Notes: generated by a model not told the origin, from the sequence alone. Shown: positions 1 to 9,123, numbered from the stretch's first letter. The stretch is DNA of 64,000 nt from Treponema zioleckii (GCF_014737315.1 NZ_JPUF01000001.1:124001-188000), one strand, 5' to 3'. Made by a program: numbers and translations.

Positions 1-1
1 A

Positions 2-124
2 GAAAAAAATTATTCACTTCACGACGATGAATCTCCGTTTTTGATTGGAAATTCCCGCCCCGACGACGTAATAAATTTTGCTTCGCAGGAATCGTGGGAA
101 GATAAACAGCTGCTTTTGTTTTAG
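2..124 (+). CDS. C-terminal end of an unidentified protein (partial)
   Basis: An open frame enters from the left edge and stops at a TAG at 122-124, giving 40 residues ending in WEDKQLLLF. It is acidic and polar with no motif I recognise. The following 186 bases to the chemoreceptor hold no other gene, so this is probably the tail of a real upstream gene, but the family cannot be told from the fragment. Confidence 0.45.
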   Translation, partial: EKNYSLHDDESPFLIGNSRPDDVINFASQESWEDKQLLLF

Positions 125-310
125 TGCCCGGACAGATTCGAATGAACGCGGATTCAAATTTTTCGATTGAAGTAGCAACTGAAAAACATCTGAAAACAGA
201 CTGAATATTTTAAAAAACTCCCTTTAAAATATCTTTACTTAAAAAGAAAAATTAAACTATACTCTTAAAAATTTCTTAAACTGTTTTTGCTAAGAGGAGT
301 ATTTTTTTTA

Positions 311-2464
311 ATGAAGACAAGAAAACGAATGTCTATTTCGAGCAAATTTGCACTGAATGTTTCAGTTATTATTATCGTGCTTATTGCTATCTCTCAAATT
401 GTAGTTGGTGTGTCGTTTGAAAAAAAAGCAATGAATGATTTTTACACATCGGCTAAGAATGTACTTGAAGATTTTTCGAATTCTATTTCAATCTTTTTTA
501 CGGCTAAAGAAGCTGAATTAGGTGTTTTTGCAGAAACTGCGGAAGTAAAAGCTGCCGATGATTCCATTCATTCTTACATTTCTGAAAGCGGAACCGTGCA
601 GATTATGGGCTACGAGAAAAGTGATGTTGAGGAAGATATTAGAAAACTTGCAAAAGTTTTTGCGTCACACGACACTGATATTTCTGAAATCTATCTTGGC
701 ACAAAATGGGGCGGTTACGCGACGAACCTTGATGGTACGATGAACGGTGGCTATGACCCTCGTGTTCGTCCGTGGTACTTGGAAGCGAATAAAGGCAGTG
801 GCAATTCCGTTATTACAAGTGCATTTGAGAGCACGACAGGTTCCGTTGTTGTCGGAATTGCAAAAAGTGCCTATGACGATAATCTTGATTTTATTGGCAA
901 TGTGGCGATGGAAATTACGCTGGATGACATTACGCAAATCCTTAAAAAACTTGATTTTGGCGAACTCTCATTCGTAATGATGGTTCAGTCTGATGGAATT
1001 ATCCTGGCGGACACTGCGCATAATAACATCTTTAAAAATGTGGGCGAATTAGGAATTACTGAACTTGCGAATTTTATAAATTCAGATGCTTCTGACGGTG
1101 TGATTATGCTTGCGGGGCGAACGTATTTTACAAAGTCTATTACGAACCCAAAAACAGGCTACGAAATTGTTGTTTGCAGTCCTAAGGCTACGGTCAACGC
1201 ATCGTTCCATGACACTATGATGCGTTCTTTTATAATTTGCGTTATTTTGGGAATCTTCTTTGCGCTTTCTACGGCATTTGTTTCCCGTTCAAAACTCCGG
1301 CCGTTAAAAATTATCGGTTATGAAATTAGCGAGAACGCAAAGGAAATTGCAGATGGTTGCGGAAATTTGACAAAACGACTTTCTGTTAATTCAAAAAGCG
1401 AAATTGGCGATGTTGCGGCCAGCTTTAACTTGTATTCAGAAAAACTCCAGCAGATTATTGGCAGCATGAAGCATTCAAAATTGTCTTTGGGCGAGGCCGG
1501 AACTAGACTCGGCAATACGACCGCAGATGCTATGGCTGCAATCGGTCAGATAAATACTGGCATAAAAAATCTTGATGGCAATTTGACAAGTCAGAGCGTT
1601 TGTGTTACTCAGACTTCTGCCAGCGTTGATAATATTTTAAACAGTATTCAGGCCCTTGAAAAAATGGTTGGCGAACAGACTGAGTGTGTTGAAGGAGCTA
1701 GCAGTGCGGTTGAGGAAATGGTTGGAAATATTAATGAAGTAAACCGTTCTGTTGATAAGATGGCTTCGTCATTTGCGCAGCTTGCCGTTGATGCGGAAGA
1801 GGGAGCAAAAACCCAAGAGGCACTTCAGGGAAAAATTAGCGAAATTGAAAACCAAAGCAAACTTTTGAGCGAGGCTAATACTGTAATTGCTTCGATTGCG
1901 GAACAGACCAATCTTCTTGCCATGAATGCGGCAATTGAGGCTGCCCACGCAGGCGAGGCCGGAAAAGGATTTGCCGTTGTTGCGGATGAAATCAGAAAAC
2001 TTTCCGAAACTTCAAGTTCACAGTCTGCAACGATTGGAGTTCAGCTTTCGGAAATCCAGCACGCGATTGATTCCGTTGTTGAGGCGACTCAAAAAGGTGT
2101 AGAAGGATATGCATCACTTGCAAACGAAGTCCGAAGGACAGATACTCTCGTTCATCAGATAAAGGCCGCTATGCAAGAGCAGAGCGAAGGTTCTTCTTTG
2201 ATTACGGATGCATTGTCAAGGATGAATGAAAGTTCTCGTCAGGTTCAGTCTGCGTCAAAAGCAATGAGCGAAAACAGCCAGACCATAATCGAGGATGTAA
2301 GAACTCTAAAATCCGAAACGAATACAATAAAGCAGAGCATGGACGAAATGGGCGTGAGCGCGACAAAGATAAACGACGCTGGTTCAGACCTGTCTGACAT
2401 AGCGGGCATAATGCAGCAGTCAATCATGGAAATCGGCTCACAAGTTGACCAATTCACGGTATAG
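311..2464 (+). CDS. methyl-accepting chemotaxis protein with dCache sensor
   Basis: Chemoreceptor of 717 residues. The ATG at 311 is chosen over an upstream TTG at 287 because AAGAGGAG (292-299) sits at a usable distance and the protein then starts MKTRKRMS before the first membrane helix (about residues 12-34). A periplasmic dCache-like sensor follows, with the pattern RPWYLEA and repeated SVVVGIAKS-type strands. A second helix near residues 300-325 leads into a HAMP segment and a long coiled-coil signalling domain. The conserved hairpin tip, around residues 530-565, reads [20 protein letters not shown] and binds CheA/CheW in known MCPs. The ligand is unknown; dCache domains commonly bind amino acids or organic acids. 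It stands alone rather than in a che operon. Confidence 0.95.
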   Translation: MKTRKRMSISSKFALNVSVIIIVLIAISQIVVGVSFEKKAMNDFYTSAKNVLEDFSNSISIFFTAKEAELGVFAETAEVKAADDSIHSYISESGTVQIMGYEKSDVEEDIRKLAKVFASHDTDISEIYLGTKWGGYATNLDGTMNGGYDPRVRPWYLEANKGSGNSVITSAFESTTGSVVVGIAKSAYDDNLDFIGNVAMEITLDDITQILKKLDFGELSFVMMVQSDGIILADTAHNNIFKNVGELGITELANFINSDASDGVIMLAGRTYFTKSITNPKTGYEIVVCSPKATVNASFHDTMMRSFIICVILGIFFALSTAFVSRSKLRPLKIIGYEISENAKEIADGCGNLTKRLSVNSKSEIGDVAASFNLYSEKLQQIIGSMKHSKLSLGEAGTRLGNTTADAMAAIGQINTGIKNLDGNLTSQSVCVTQTSASVDNILNSIQALEKMVGEQTECVEGASSAVEEMVGNINEVNRSVDKMASSFAQLAVDAEEGAKTQEALQGKISEIENQSKLLSEANTVIASIAEQTNLLAMNAAIEAAHAGEAGKGFAVVADEIRKLSETSSSQSATIGVQLSEIQHAIDSVVEATQKGVEGYASLANEVRRTDTLVHQIKAAMQEQSEGSSLITDALSRMNESSRQVQSASKAMSENSQTIIEDVRTLKSETNTIKQSMDEMGVSATKINDAGSDLSDIAGIMQQSIMEIGSQVDQFTV

Positions 2465-2493
2465 AGCTCTGCCCAAAAACTTTGGTCATCCTG

Positions 2494-2514
2494 ATGCTGA
2501 ATCAAGTTCAGCAT
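2494..2514. repeat. REP-like palindrome (ATGCTGA type)
   Basis: ATGCTGA and TCAGCAT form a 7-bp stem around ATCAAGT, just after the chemoreceptor stop. The same palindrome recurs at about 32.9, 33.0 and 48.2 kb. It is a dispersed intergenic repeat rather than a classical terminator, because no T tract follows. Confidence 0.7.
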
Positions 2515-2534
2515 GACGTAAAACATTTTTCCGC

Positions 2535-2916
2535 GATTGCGAGCGATGCGCGAGCAATAAAACTGCCCCTCCAAGTTGTCGCCGTGCTTGTCGCTGCAAC
2601 TTGGAAACCCGTGTAAACTGCCTCCACCAAAGCACCAGTTTTGCACTGCAAAACTGGTGGGAAACGCACAAGGTTAACTTTTATTTTAAAAGTTTGCTTG
2701 CAGCGTTTCCGAAAACGCACAAAGCTAACCTGCATTCCCCAAATTGCGAGCTTGGGGCGAGCAATAAGACTGCACCTAACAATCGCAGCATTGCTTGTCG
2801 CTGCGATTGTTAAGCCCGTGCAAAGTGCCTCCACCAAAGCACCAGTTTTGCATTGCAAAAGTGGTGGGAAACGCACAAGGTCAACTTAATTCTAAAAGTG
2901 CGCTTGTAGCGTTTCC
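2535..2916 (+). repeat. four-hairpin structured repeat, tandem copies A and B
   Basis: Two units with a 208-bp period (2535-2710 and 2743-2916). Each has, in order: a stem 1 hairpin (ATTGC...GCAAT), a stem 2 with conserved apical GCTTGTC, the linker CCACCAAAGC, a stem 3, and a terminal stem GGAAACGC...GCGTTTCC. Stem 2 in copy A is CCAAGTTG/CAACTTGG. In copy B it is AACAATCGCAGC/GCTGCGATTGTT, so both arms changed together. Frames open through the repeat are probably not genes. Related copies lie at 3.3-3.7, 10.8-11.2, 25.8-26.1 and 27.4 kb. Confidence 0.85.
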
Positions 2917-2921
2917 GTAAA

Positions 2922-3046
2922 TTGACGAAGGGTGAAGGGTGTTGTATATTAGAGAAACGAGGACGTTGCGAATGAGCGACCGTCTCCGTTTAGGTTAAAC
3001 AAATAGCCCGTCCGAAGTTGGTGGCTTATGGAACGGGCTTATTTTT
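2922..3046 (+). ncRNA. candidate type I antitoxin RNA with its promoter
   Basis: TTGACG (2922-2927), a 17-nt spacer and TATATT (2945-2950) form a near-consensus promoter, predicting a start near 2957. The transcript would end at the hairpin AGCCCGT...ACGGGCT (3004-3039) followed by ATTTTT, giving about 90 nt. The terminator also has a T-rich flank on the other side, so it can end the opposing toxin mRNA too. The two transcripts would overlap at their 3' ends, as in Bacillus txpA/RatA-type loci. No protein-coding potential is evident. Confidence 0.6.
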
Positions 3047-3056
3047 GCTCAGATTC

Positions 3057-3137
3057 TTATTTTAGTAGAAAAGAGAGCAGTGCTATAACAATATCGATAA
3101 TCGCGATGGCAAGCATCACTTTTTCGTAATTCGTCAT
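3057..3137 (-). CDS. candidate type I toxin, 26-residue hydrophobic peptide
   Basis: The ATG at 3137 is preceded by a perfect AAGGAGG (complement of 3143-3149) with a 5-nt gap. The peptide starts MTNYEKVML, continues with a single hydrophobic helix and ends FLLK. This matches the size and layout of the small holin-like toxins of Firmicutes (polar MxxYE start, one membrane helix, basic end). The ribosome binding site GGAGGC can pair with GCCTCC 17 nt upstream (complement of 3165-3170), a sequestration typical of type I toxin mRNAs. The convergent RNA at 2957-3046 would be the antitoxin. Too short for most gene finders; toxicity is inferred only. Confidence 0.65.
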   Translation of the reverse strand: MTNYEKVMLAIAIIDIVIALLSFLLK

Positions 3138-3203
3138 AGACGCCTCCTTCATTCGTGAAAAATCGGAGGCAGACCGTCATAATTCACAACGTTCTCGATG
3201 GTA

Positions 3204-3233
3204 TTTATACTATAGAATTTGTTTGATTGTCAC
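3204..3233 (-). promoter_or_regulatory. candidate promoter of the small toxin
   Basis: On the minus strand GTGACA (complement of 3228-3233), an 18-nt spacer and TATAAA (complement of 3204-3209) precede the toxin gene. This predicts a roughly 60-nt leader that contains the GCCTCC sequence able to mask the ribosome binding site. Confidence 0.5.
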
Positions 3234-3321
3234 AATATAGATTTTTTTTGGTACCTTGATTTAATCGAATTCCCAATCTCTTGCAAGTCCAACCCGCTCA
3301 AAGCCCACCTTTACTCTCAAA

Positions 3322-3706
3322 GATTGCGAGCGATGCGCGAGCAATAAAACTGCCCCTCCAAGTTGTCGCCGTGCTTGTCGCTGCAACTTGGAAACCCGTG
3401 TAAACTGCCTCCACCAAAGCACCTGTTTTGCACTGACAAAAGTGGTGGGAAACGCACAATGTTAACTTTTATTTTAAAAGTTTGCTTGCAGCGTTTCCGA
3501 AAACGCACAAAGCCCACCTTTACTCTCAAAGATTGCGAGCGATGCGCGAGCAATAAAACTGCCCCTCCAAGTTGTCGTCGTGCTTGTCGCGGCAACTTGG
3601 AAACCCGTGTAAACTGCCTCCACCAAAGCACGAGTTTTCCTTTGGAAAACTCGTGGGAAACGCACAAAGTCAACCTTTATTTAAAAAGTGCGCTTGTAGC
3701 GTTTCC
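3322..3706 (+). repeat. four-hairpin structured repeat, tandem copies C and D
   Basis: Units at 3322-3498 and 3531-3706 (209-bp period) with the same hairpin order as copies A/B. In copy D stem 3 is CACGAGTTTTCC/GGAAAACTCGTG, changed on both arms relative to copy A (CACCAGTTTTG/CAAAACTGGTG); copy C is decayed in stem 3. Copy D ends 11 bp before the -10 box of the next gene. Together A-B and C-D bracket the candidate toxin-antitoxin locus. Confidence 0.85.
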
Positions 3707-3733
3707 ATTTTTTACTTTATAATTTCTTCATCT

Positions 3734-5413
3734 ATGGTGCTAAAAATATTAAGTTTTGCGGGTAGTTTGTGTTTCGTCCTTTATGGAATGAAACTTATGA
3801 GTGATGGAATCCAGAAGAGTGCTGGACAGAGATTAAAATCCGCGCTTTCTTTTATGACCGGAAACCGTGTTACCGGACTTTTGACGGGGTGCATTCTTAC
3901 GATGATTATTCAGTCGTCTGGCGCGACCACCGTTATGCTTGTTGGATTTGTAAATGCCGGGCTTGTTACGATTGAGCAGACTGTTGGTGTTATTTTTGGT
4001 GCGAATATTGGAACGACCGTTACCGCTTGGATTGTCGCACTTGTCGGATTCGATTTTGACCTAAAATTGTTTGCCATTCCGATTTTTGGACTTGGATATG
4101 TTCTGACTCTCCTAAAACGCCTCAAAAAAGAAGGGCTTGGAATCGCAATCATGGGATTCGGGCTTCTCTTTATCGGTTTGGGTTGGCTTTCTTCAACTTT
4201 TAAAGATCCTGTTACGGGTGAAACGCTTCCGGATCTTATTGATGCCGTAAAAGCTATTGAAAACTTCGGCGGATTCAGTATTGCCCTTGCAGTCGTTGTG
4301 GGCGTAATTTTTACAGGCATGATTCATTCTTCATCTGCGATGACGGCAATCGTAATCACAATTGCGGCTGCGGAACCGAGCTTCTGGAAAATCGGTGCGG
4401 CACTCGTAATCGGCTCTACGATGGGCTCCACGATTGATTCAATTATGGCCGCTATGGGCGGAAAACCGGACGCAAAACGTACCGCGCTCATTCATGTTAT
4501 GTTCAACTGTTCTGCATCCGTGCTTGCGCTGATTTTTTTCAATCCTTTTCTGCGTCTTATAGAATTTATAATTCCCGGCGACATCAACGCAAAAAATATC
4601 AGCTATCACATCGCGCTTTTGAACACGACATTCAAAGTCCTTGCAACGATAATTTTTATTCCTTTTGTAAAGCAGATTGCTTCAATTACGCGAAAAATCA
4701 TCAAAGACAAAAATGATTTTGACAAAGCCTATCATTTTGACTTTAACGAAAAAACCGCTCTCGATATGCCGGAAACTTGCGTGATTCAGGCTCAGAAAGA
4801 AATTGCTGATTTTGCGGACATTCTTGTTCAGATGTTTGACCAGCTGCAAATCGGGCTTGGAAAGATGGACAAAAAATTCATTGAAGAAGACTACAAGTCC
4901 CTCGAATACTTGGAAAATTACACCGACCAGATGCATTTCCAGCTCACGCACTATCTTATCCGCTGCTCAAGCCTTAACATAAGCGAAGAATCAAAAATGA
5001 ACGTTTCGCTCATGCTGCAAATTTCGGAGGAACTTGAAAGCATGGCGGACGGATGTCTTTCGATTGCCACGCAGATAAAAAAGGCCGTTATAAAAGAAAT
5101 GGTTTTCCGCCAAGAAGATTTGGAGCGGCTTTTGCCATATTTTGAACTTTCTCGCCAACTTTTGCAGTTCATTTACAAAAATATTTCTAAAATCCAGAGA
5201 CTTTCAAAAGATGAATTTGAATTTGCGGCTGAACTTGAAGCACAGATTGATGCCGAACGCAAATCTCTCAAAAAATTGGCCCGTAAGCGACTCGAAAGCG
5301 GAGCGGACGTAAAGGCAGAACTTTTGTATCTTGATATGGTTCGTCAGATTGAAAAACTCGGTGACCGCTGCTTTGATATGGCTGATGAATTAGGAAAAGT
5401 TTCAAATCTTTAA
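3734..5413 (+). CDS. Na+/Pi cotransporter family protein with PhoU-like tail
   Basis: 559-residue membrane protein of the NptA/YjbB family, which moves phosphate across the inner membrane with sodium. The ATG at 3734 gives MVLKILSFAG; upstream in-frame sequence lies inside the repeat and is not counted. Two Na/Pi signature repeats are visible: QSSGATT near residue 60 and HSSSAMT near residue 197. About eight hydrophobic helices fill the first 330 residues, and the last 200 are helical and PhoU-like (EELESMADG, KLGDRCFDMADEL). No ribosome binding site is seen. TATAAT (3718-3723) ends 10 nt before the ATG, so the mRNA is probably near-leaderless. Direction of transport is not evident. Confidence 0.9.
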   Translation: MVLKILSFAGSLCFVLYGMKLMSDGIQKSAGQRLKSALSFMTGNRVTGLLTGCILTMIIQSSGATTVMLVGFVNAGLVTIEQTVGVIFGANIGTTVTAWIVALVGFDFDLKLFAIPIFGLGYVLTLLKRLKKEGLGIAIMGFGLLFIGLGWLSSTFKDPVTGETLPDLIDAVKAIENFGGFSIALAVVVGVIFTGMIHSSSAMTAIVITIAAAEPSFWKIGAALVIGSTMGSTIDSIMAAMGGKPDAKRTALIHVMFNCSASVLALIFFNPFLRLIEFIIPGDINAKNISYHIALLNTTFKVLATIIFIPFVKQIASITRKIIKDKNDFDKAYHFDFNEKTALDMPETCVIQAQKEIADFADILVQMFDQLQIGLGKMDKKFIEEDYKSLEYLENYTDQMHFQLTHYLIRCSSLNISEESKMNVSLMLQISEELESMADGCLSIATQIKKAVIKEMVFRQEDLERLLPYFELSRQLLQFIYKNISKIQRLSKDEFEFAAELEAQIDAERKSLKKLARKRLESGADVKAELLYLDMVRQIEKLGDRCFDMADELGKVSNL

Positions 5414-5498
5414 AAAAGTGTGATATAATCTTAAAAGGTAGTTTAAAAGTTTTACTTTTGGCTTTTTGACTTATTCGGGAAACTAGAAAAATTCTGTC

Positions 5499-5520
5499 AT
5501 TGCCGTGCTCGCACGGCAAT
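5499..5520. repeat. hairpin ATTGCCGTGC/GCACGGCAAT
   Basis: A perfect 10-bp stem with a 2-base loop follows the transporter gene. It is preceded by TGTC and followed by CTTTC rather than a clean T run, so it is either a weak terminator or one of the dispersed palindromes. A second imperfect hairpin (GATTATC...GATAATG) follows at about 5541-5564. Confidence 0.55.
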
Positions 5521-5620
5521 CTTTCAATAAAACAGTGTTTAAGATTATCGGGGCGCCTGATAATGACAAGCTTTGTAGAAACTCGAAATTGAACCTTATA
5601 ATCTATTTTGGGGGCATGAC

Positions 5621-5989
5621 ATGTACGAATCGGGTGAAGATTACCTTGAAGCGATTTTAAGACTGCAGCTTGAGAACGGCTTTGTAAGGTCTGTTGATGT
5701 GGCTCATAAGCTTGCTGTTTCTCGTCCAAGTGTAAGCCGAGCTATGAGTCTTCTCGAAAAAGACGGCTACATTGAATTTTCAATGGGCAACATGATAAAA
5801 CTTACCGAAAAAGGTCAGGAAAAAGCGGAAGACATTTATGGTCGTCATCGCTTGCTCACAGCCTTTTTGCAAAAAATTACGGGAGTGCCCGAAGATCAGG
5901 CGGAAGAAAATGCTTGTCGCGTAGAGCACGACATTGATTCAGATGTTGTCGCTGGAATCAAAAAATGGATGGAAAATAATCCAGAATAA
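5621..5989 (+). CDS. DtxR/MntR-family metal-dependent repressor
   Basis: 122-residue regulator. An N-terminal winged helix-turn-helix (VAHKLAVSRPSVSRAMSLLEKDGYI) is followed by the metal-binding dimerisation region with E..C..EHDIDSD. Length and lack of an SH3 domain match the short MntR/TroR type. The family represses metal uptake or iron-starvation genes when loaded with Mn2+ or Fe2+. GGGGG lies just before the ATG, and TTGTAG-N18-TATAAT (5573-5602) is a plausible promoter. Inverted repeats of TTA/TAA type before the DUF3793-flavodoxin genes (48010-48047) are candidate targets; no DNA link proves this. Confidence 0.9.
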   Translation: MYESGEDYLEAILRLQLENGFVRSVDVAHKLAVSRPSVSRAMSLLEKDGYIEFSMGNMIKLTEKGQEKAEDIYGRHRLLTAFLQKITGVPEDQAEENACRVEHDIDSDVVAGIKKWMENNPE

Positions 5990-6108
5990 ATCAAGGCGTC
6001 GCATGAAGATGCCTGTGATTTTTAAGCCTAGAAAATAGCGGACTTAAAATATCGCATTTTCATAGTTGGCTCAAAAAACTCAACTTTTTGAGTCTCAATT
6101 AATAAAGT

Positions 6109-7833
6109 ATGAAGAAAAATTCTGCCGTGGAAATTGAATCTGAAAAATATAAAGTTTATGAATATGCGGGAAGACGAAGTTTAGGCTTTTTTCTTCTCGC
6201 CCAATTTTTTATAATCTCGTTTTTGGTTGCGGCCATTTCTTACACTTTTTATTCTTTTTATAAAATTGCAAAAGACGATATTTCGTTGATTGGTGAAACT
6301 TCGTTGATGCAAGTGGCCGAAAAACTTGACGGATTCCTTTCATGTCAGGAAGAAATTCTTGAAATCACTGCGCGAAACATAAATTATATGCTCGAAAACG
6401 GGGATTCTTATACGCGTGTTAAGAATTATTTTTTGAGCGAAACAAAAAAGTTTGCGGAAAAGCCAGAATCAGGAATCATAAGCGTTTACGGTCTTGTTGG
6501 CGGAAGATATTTTTCGGGGCGCAACTGGATTCCTCAGAAAAATTTTGACCCGACAAAGCGAGCATGGTTTAAGGCTGCCGTTAAGGCGCAGGGAAAGGTT
6601 GCGCTTGTAAGTCCGTATGTTGACGCTGTTTCTGGAAAAGTTATTTTTTCTGTTTCCCAACTTCTTCCAGACAGAAAAAGCGTCGTTGCAATCGACATAA
6701 AAATGGACGAACTCCAAAGATTCGCTTACGAGATTCATTCGTCAAATGATTCGGAAGGCTTTATAATGTCGTCGGAAGGGCTTATCGTGGCTCATTCGAG
6801 TCCTTCTGAAAACGGAAAAAATTATCTGTTTGACAAAATGACTGCCGAAAATCTTTGGCGGCGGAATATTGCAAAAGCTATCAGCTCTCAAGATCATTTT
6901 TCTGCTAATCTAAAATATGATTTTGGAAAAATCGCAGTCTTTTCAGAGACCGTAGATTCCCGCTGGAAAATTTGTATGATTTCCAGGGAGAGCAAACTTT
7001 TTTCAAGTTTCAAAAAGAATCTTTACTTGAATTTCTTTATTTCATTCTGTATTTTTGTTTTGATTTTGTATTTTTGTGCGCTTGCTTATTCAAACAAATA
7101 CAAATCCGTAAATATTTCAGAAACGCTTCGCCGCTACAAAACCGCTCTTGAGGCCAAAATAAAAAAACAGGCTGCTGATTTAAAAACTCAGGCGCAAAAT
7201 CAGCTTGTGATGCAAGATACTGTAATTGAAGGCATGGCATCGCTAATCGAGTACCGTGACGTTAACACCGGAAAGCACGTTCAGAATACGAAATTTTACT
7301 CAAAATTGCTTGCCGAGCACATTTTGGAACTAGGTTTGCACAAAGGCGAAATCGACAAAAATTACATTTGGATGATGGGAAATGCCGCTGCCCTGCACGA
7401 TGTGGGCAAAATCGGTATTACGGACAGAATTTTGAACAAGTCCGGAAAACTTGACGATTACGAGTACGAGGTGATGAAAACTCACACTCTTATGGGCGGT
7501 GGTATAATTCGAAATATTTTTGGACGAGGAATTGATCCAAAGATTATGAAGATGAGCAGCGAGGTTGCCCAATATCATCACGAACGCTGGGACGGAAAGG
7601 GCTACCCGCTTGGCTTGAAAGGCGAGGATATTCCGCTTTGCGCACGAATTGTGGCAATTGCCGACGTTTTTGACGCGCTTGTTTCGCCGCGGGTCTATAA
7701 AAAAGCGATGTCTTACGAAGAATCCTTTGCAATAATTCAAAAAGATTCCGGCACGCATTTTGACCCGGAACTTGTAAAGCTTTTTATGGATTTAAAACCA
7801 AAAATCATTGCGTATCTAGCGAAAAATCAGTGA
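6109..7833 (+). CDS. Cache-domain HD-GYP c-di-GMP phosphodiesterase
   Basis: 574 residues. A first membrane helix (about 22-48), a periplasmic Cache-like sensor (FDPTKRAWFKAA, SPYVDAVSGKVIFSVSQ), a second helix (about 306-328), a short coiled coil and then the HD-GYP domain. The metal ligands HD are in ALHDVGKIG near residue 428. HHERWDGKGYP near 489 carries the GYP signature, and CARIVAIADVFDAL completes the domain. It should hydrolyse cyclic di-GMP in response to an external ligand. No Shine-Dalgarno is visible; TAATAAAGT precedes the ATG closely. It is monocistronic. Confidence 0.93.
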   Translation: MKKNSAVEIESEKYKVYEYAGRRSLGFFLLAQFFIISFLVAAISYTFYSFYKIAKDDISLIGETSLMQVAEKLDGFLSCQEEILEITARNINYMLENGDSYTRVKNYFLSETKKFAEKPESGIISVYGLVGGRYFSGRNWIPQKNFDPTKRAWFKAAVKAQGKVALVSPYVDAVSGKVIFSVSQLLPDRKSVVAIDIKMDELQRFAYEIHSSNDSEGFIMSSEGLIVAHSSPSENGKNYLFDKMTAENLWRRNIAKAISSQDHFSANLKYDFGKIAVFSETVDSRWKICMISRESKLFSSFKKNLYLNFFISFCIFVLILYFCALAYSNKYKSVNISETLRRYKTALEAKIKKQAADLKTQAQNQLVMQDTVIEGMASLIEYRDVNTGKHVQNTKFYSKLLAEHILELGLHKGEIDKNYIWMMGNAAALHDVGKIGITDRILNKSGKLDDYEYEVMKTHTLMGGGIIRNIFGRGIDPKIMKMSSEVAQYHHERWDGKGYPLGLKGEDIPLCARIVAIADVFDALVSPRVYKKAMSYEESFAIIQKDSGTHFDPELVKLFMDLKPKIIAYLAKNQ

Positions 7834-7915
7834 GATTTTGAGTCTCCACAGAGCCTCTGCATTTATAAACTTGTAAATGTGAAAATCTGTGAATCTCCCT
7901 TTTGTAGGAATAAAA

Positions 7916-8344
7916 ATGAAAGTCAGAAAAATTGTTTTTTTTAGCTTAATTTTGTGCGCGGGCGCGTTTATTTTTTTTAATTTCTTTTATGATTCAAATC
8001 TGCAAGAAAGCACTTACAGTTACCGTGAATTTTATGAGATGGTCAGAGAAAATAAGATTGAATCTGCTGTTTTGACCGACGACAAAATCGAATTCACGCT
8101 TCGCGAAAGCCAGAGCCCCGGCGAAAAATTTTTTGTGGAAAATCCGGCTTCCCCAACTTTGAATGAATATTTGCTTTTGCACGACGTAAAAGTGAGCGTT
8201 GAAAAATCAATTGACCAAATCATTTCGCTCATTCTTGATTCAATTTTTTATTTAATTTTCTTCGGCACGATTTTTTTTGTGTTCAAAAAAATTTATTTCT
8301 CCGAACACGTTCAAAGTCGTTCGAAAAACTGGCGTAAAATTTGA
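7916..8344 (+). CDS. FtsH-like N-terminal membrane segment (frameshift-separated)
   Basis: 142 residues: a first membrane helix (about 5-26), an FtsH-type extracytoplasmic domain (YSYREFYEMVRENKIESAVL, the usual FtsH strand pattern) and a second helix (about 105-128). The ATG at 7916 follows TAGGAA. It ends at TGA 8342-8344. The AAA domain continues in the +1 frame, and removing one base in the AAAAA run near 8320 would join the two into one protein. This is either a real frameshift or a homopolymer error. Confidence 0.75.
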   Translation: MKVRKIVFFSLILCAGAFIFFNFFYDSNLQESTYSYREFYEMVRENKIESAVLTDDKIEFTLRESQSPGEKFFVENPASPTLNEYLLLHDVKVSVEKSIDQIISLILDSIFYLIFFGTIFFVFKKIYFSEHVQSRSKNWRKI

Positions 8345-9050
8345 TGATGTGATTGGCATGGAAAACTTAAAAAATTACATGTGCCAGGTTATGACGATTA
8401 TGAAAAATCCCCGCGAATACGCGAAAAAGGGCGTTCGAATGCCTAAAGGCGTGATTCTTGAGGGCGCGCCAGGAAACGGAAAGACGCTTTTTGCCCGCGC
8501 CGTTGCCGGTGAAGCGAACGTGAATTTTATTGCCGCCAAAGCGACTGATTTTGAGAGCATGTTCATGGCGATTGGCCCGATGAAAGTTAAGCTTTTGTTT
8601 AAAAAAGCCCGTCGCCGCGCGCCTTGCATTGTATTTATTGACGAATTTGACGGAATCGGAACTAAGCGGAACTACAGCGGTTCTGCAATTGAAACCGAGA
8701 ACACGCGAATAGTAACGGCGTTGCTGAACGAACTTGACGGCTTTGAGACCAATTCGGGAATCCTTGTGCTCGCGGCTACAAATTCCCTTGCCGCGTTGGA
8801 CGAAGCTCTTGTGCGTCCTGGCCGTTTTGATGCGCACGTTAGCGTTCCGTACCCGAATCTTGAAAGCCGCATAAAATTGTGCGAAATGTATTTGCGCGGA
8901 AAAAATTATGATGTTTCTGTGACTGCCGAAAAACTTGCCCGCCATTTTGACGGGGCAAGCTGTGCAAAAATCGAGTCTGCCCTGAACGAGGCAGTGCTTG
9001 CCGCCGAATTGCATGGCAGAACTCAATTTTCGCTTGATGATGTAAAATAG
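8277..9050 (+). CDS. FtsH-like AAA+ ATPase domain lacking the protease
   Basis: AAA+ domain very close to FtsH, starting V..TGVKFDDVIGMENLK. Walker A is GAPGNGKT, Walker B is IVFIDEFDGIG, the second region of homology ends LVRPGRFD with arginine fingers, and a small lid domain ends SLDDVK. The usual FtsH continuation with the zinc peptidase motif HEXXH is absent: the stop follows the lid directly, and the next 70 bases are a palindrome region. The intact protein (with 7916-8344) would be a membrane-anchored, protease-less FtsH paralogue of about 375 residues. No good start codon of its own is evident, which favours the frameshift reading. Confidence 0.8.
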   Translation: MCSKKFISPNTFKVVRKTGVKFDDVIGMENLKNYMCQVMTIMKNPREYAKKGVRMPKGVILEGAPGNGKTLFARAVAGEANVNFIAAKATDFESMFMAIGPMKVKLLFKKARRRAPCIVFIDEFDGIGTKRNYSGSAIETENTRIVTALLNELDGFETNSGILVLAATNSLAALDEALVRPGRFDAHVSVPYPNLESRIKLCEMYLRGKNYDVSVTAEKLARHFDGASCAKIESALNEAVLAAELHGRTQFSLDDVK

Positions 9051-9071
9051 CCCCGTTGGCGCTAAGTTTGC

Positions 9072-9097
9072 GGTGGCTGAGCTTAGTCGAAACCACC
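9072..9097. repeat. REP-like palindrome (GGTGG...CCACC type)
   Basis: GGTGG and CCACC flank CTGAGCTTAGTCGAAA. The same type recurs at about 30.53, 30.99 and 62.64 kb, always between genes; here it separates two convergent genes. Confidence 0.65.
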
Positions 9098-9123
9098 TTC
9101 AGCCATGATTGACATTCGGCAAT

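Noticed and set aside
287-310. Chemoreceptor start at TTG 287
   Set aside because: The TTG precedes the AAGAGGAG ribosome binding site; ATG 311 follows it and gives a normal MCP N-terminus.
2508-2876. Conserved protein encoded through the four-hairpin repeats (frames starting MRFPPLLQ and MRFPRVF)
   Set aside because: Frames stay open only because the repeat is GC-balanced hairpins. Base changes preserve pairing of stems rather than codons, and there are no ribosome binding sites.
2922-3046. Riboswitch upstream of the Na/Pi transporter
   Set aside because: The structured RNA ends at its own terminator 690 bp before the transporter, is separated from it by repeats C-D, and faces a convergent small gene.
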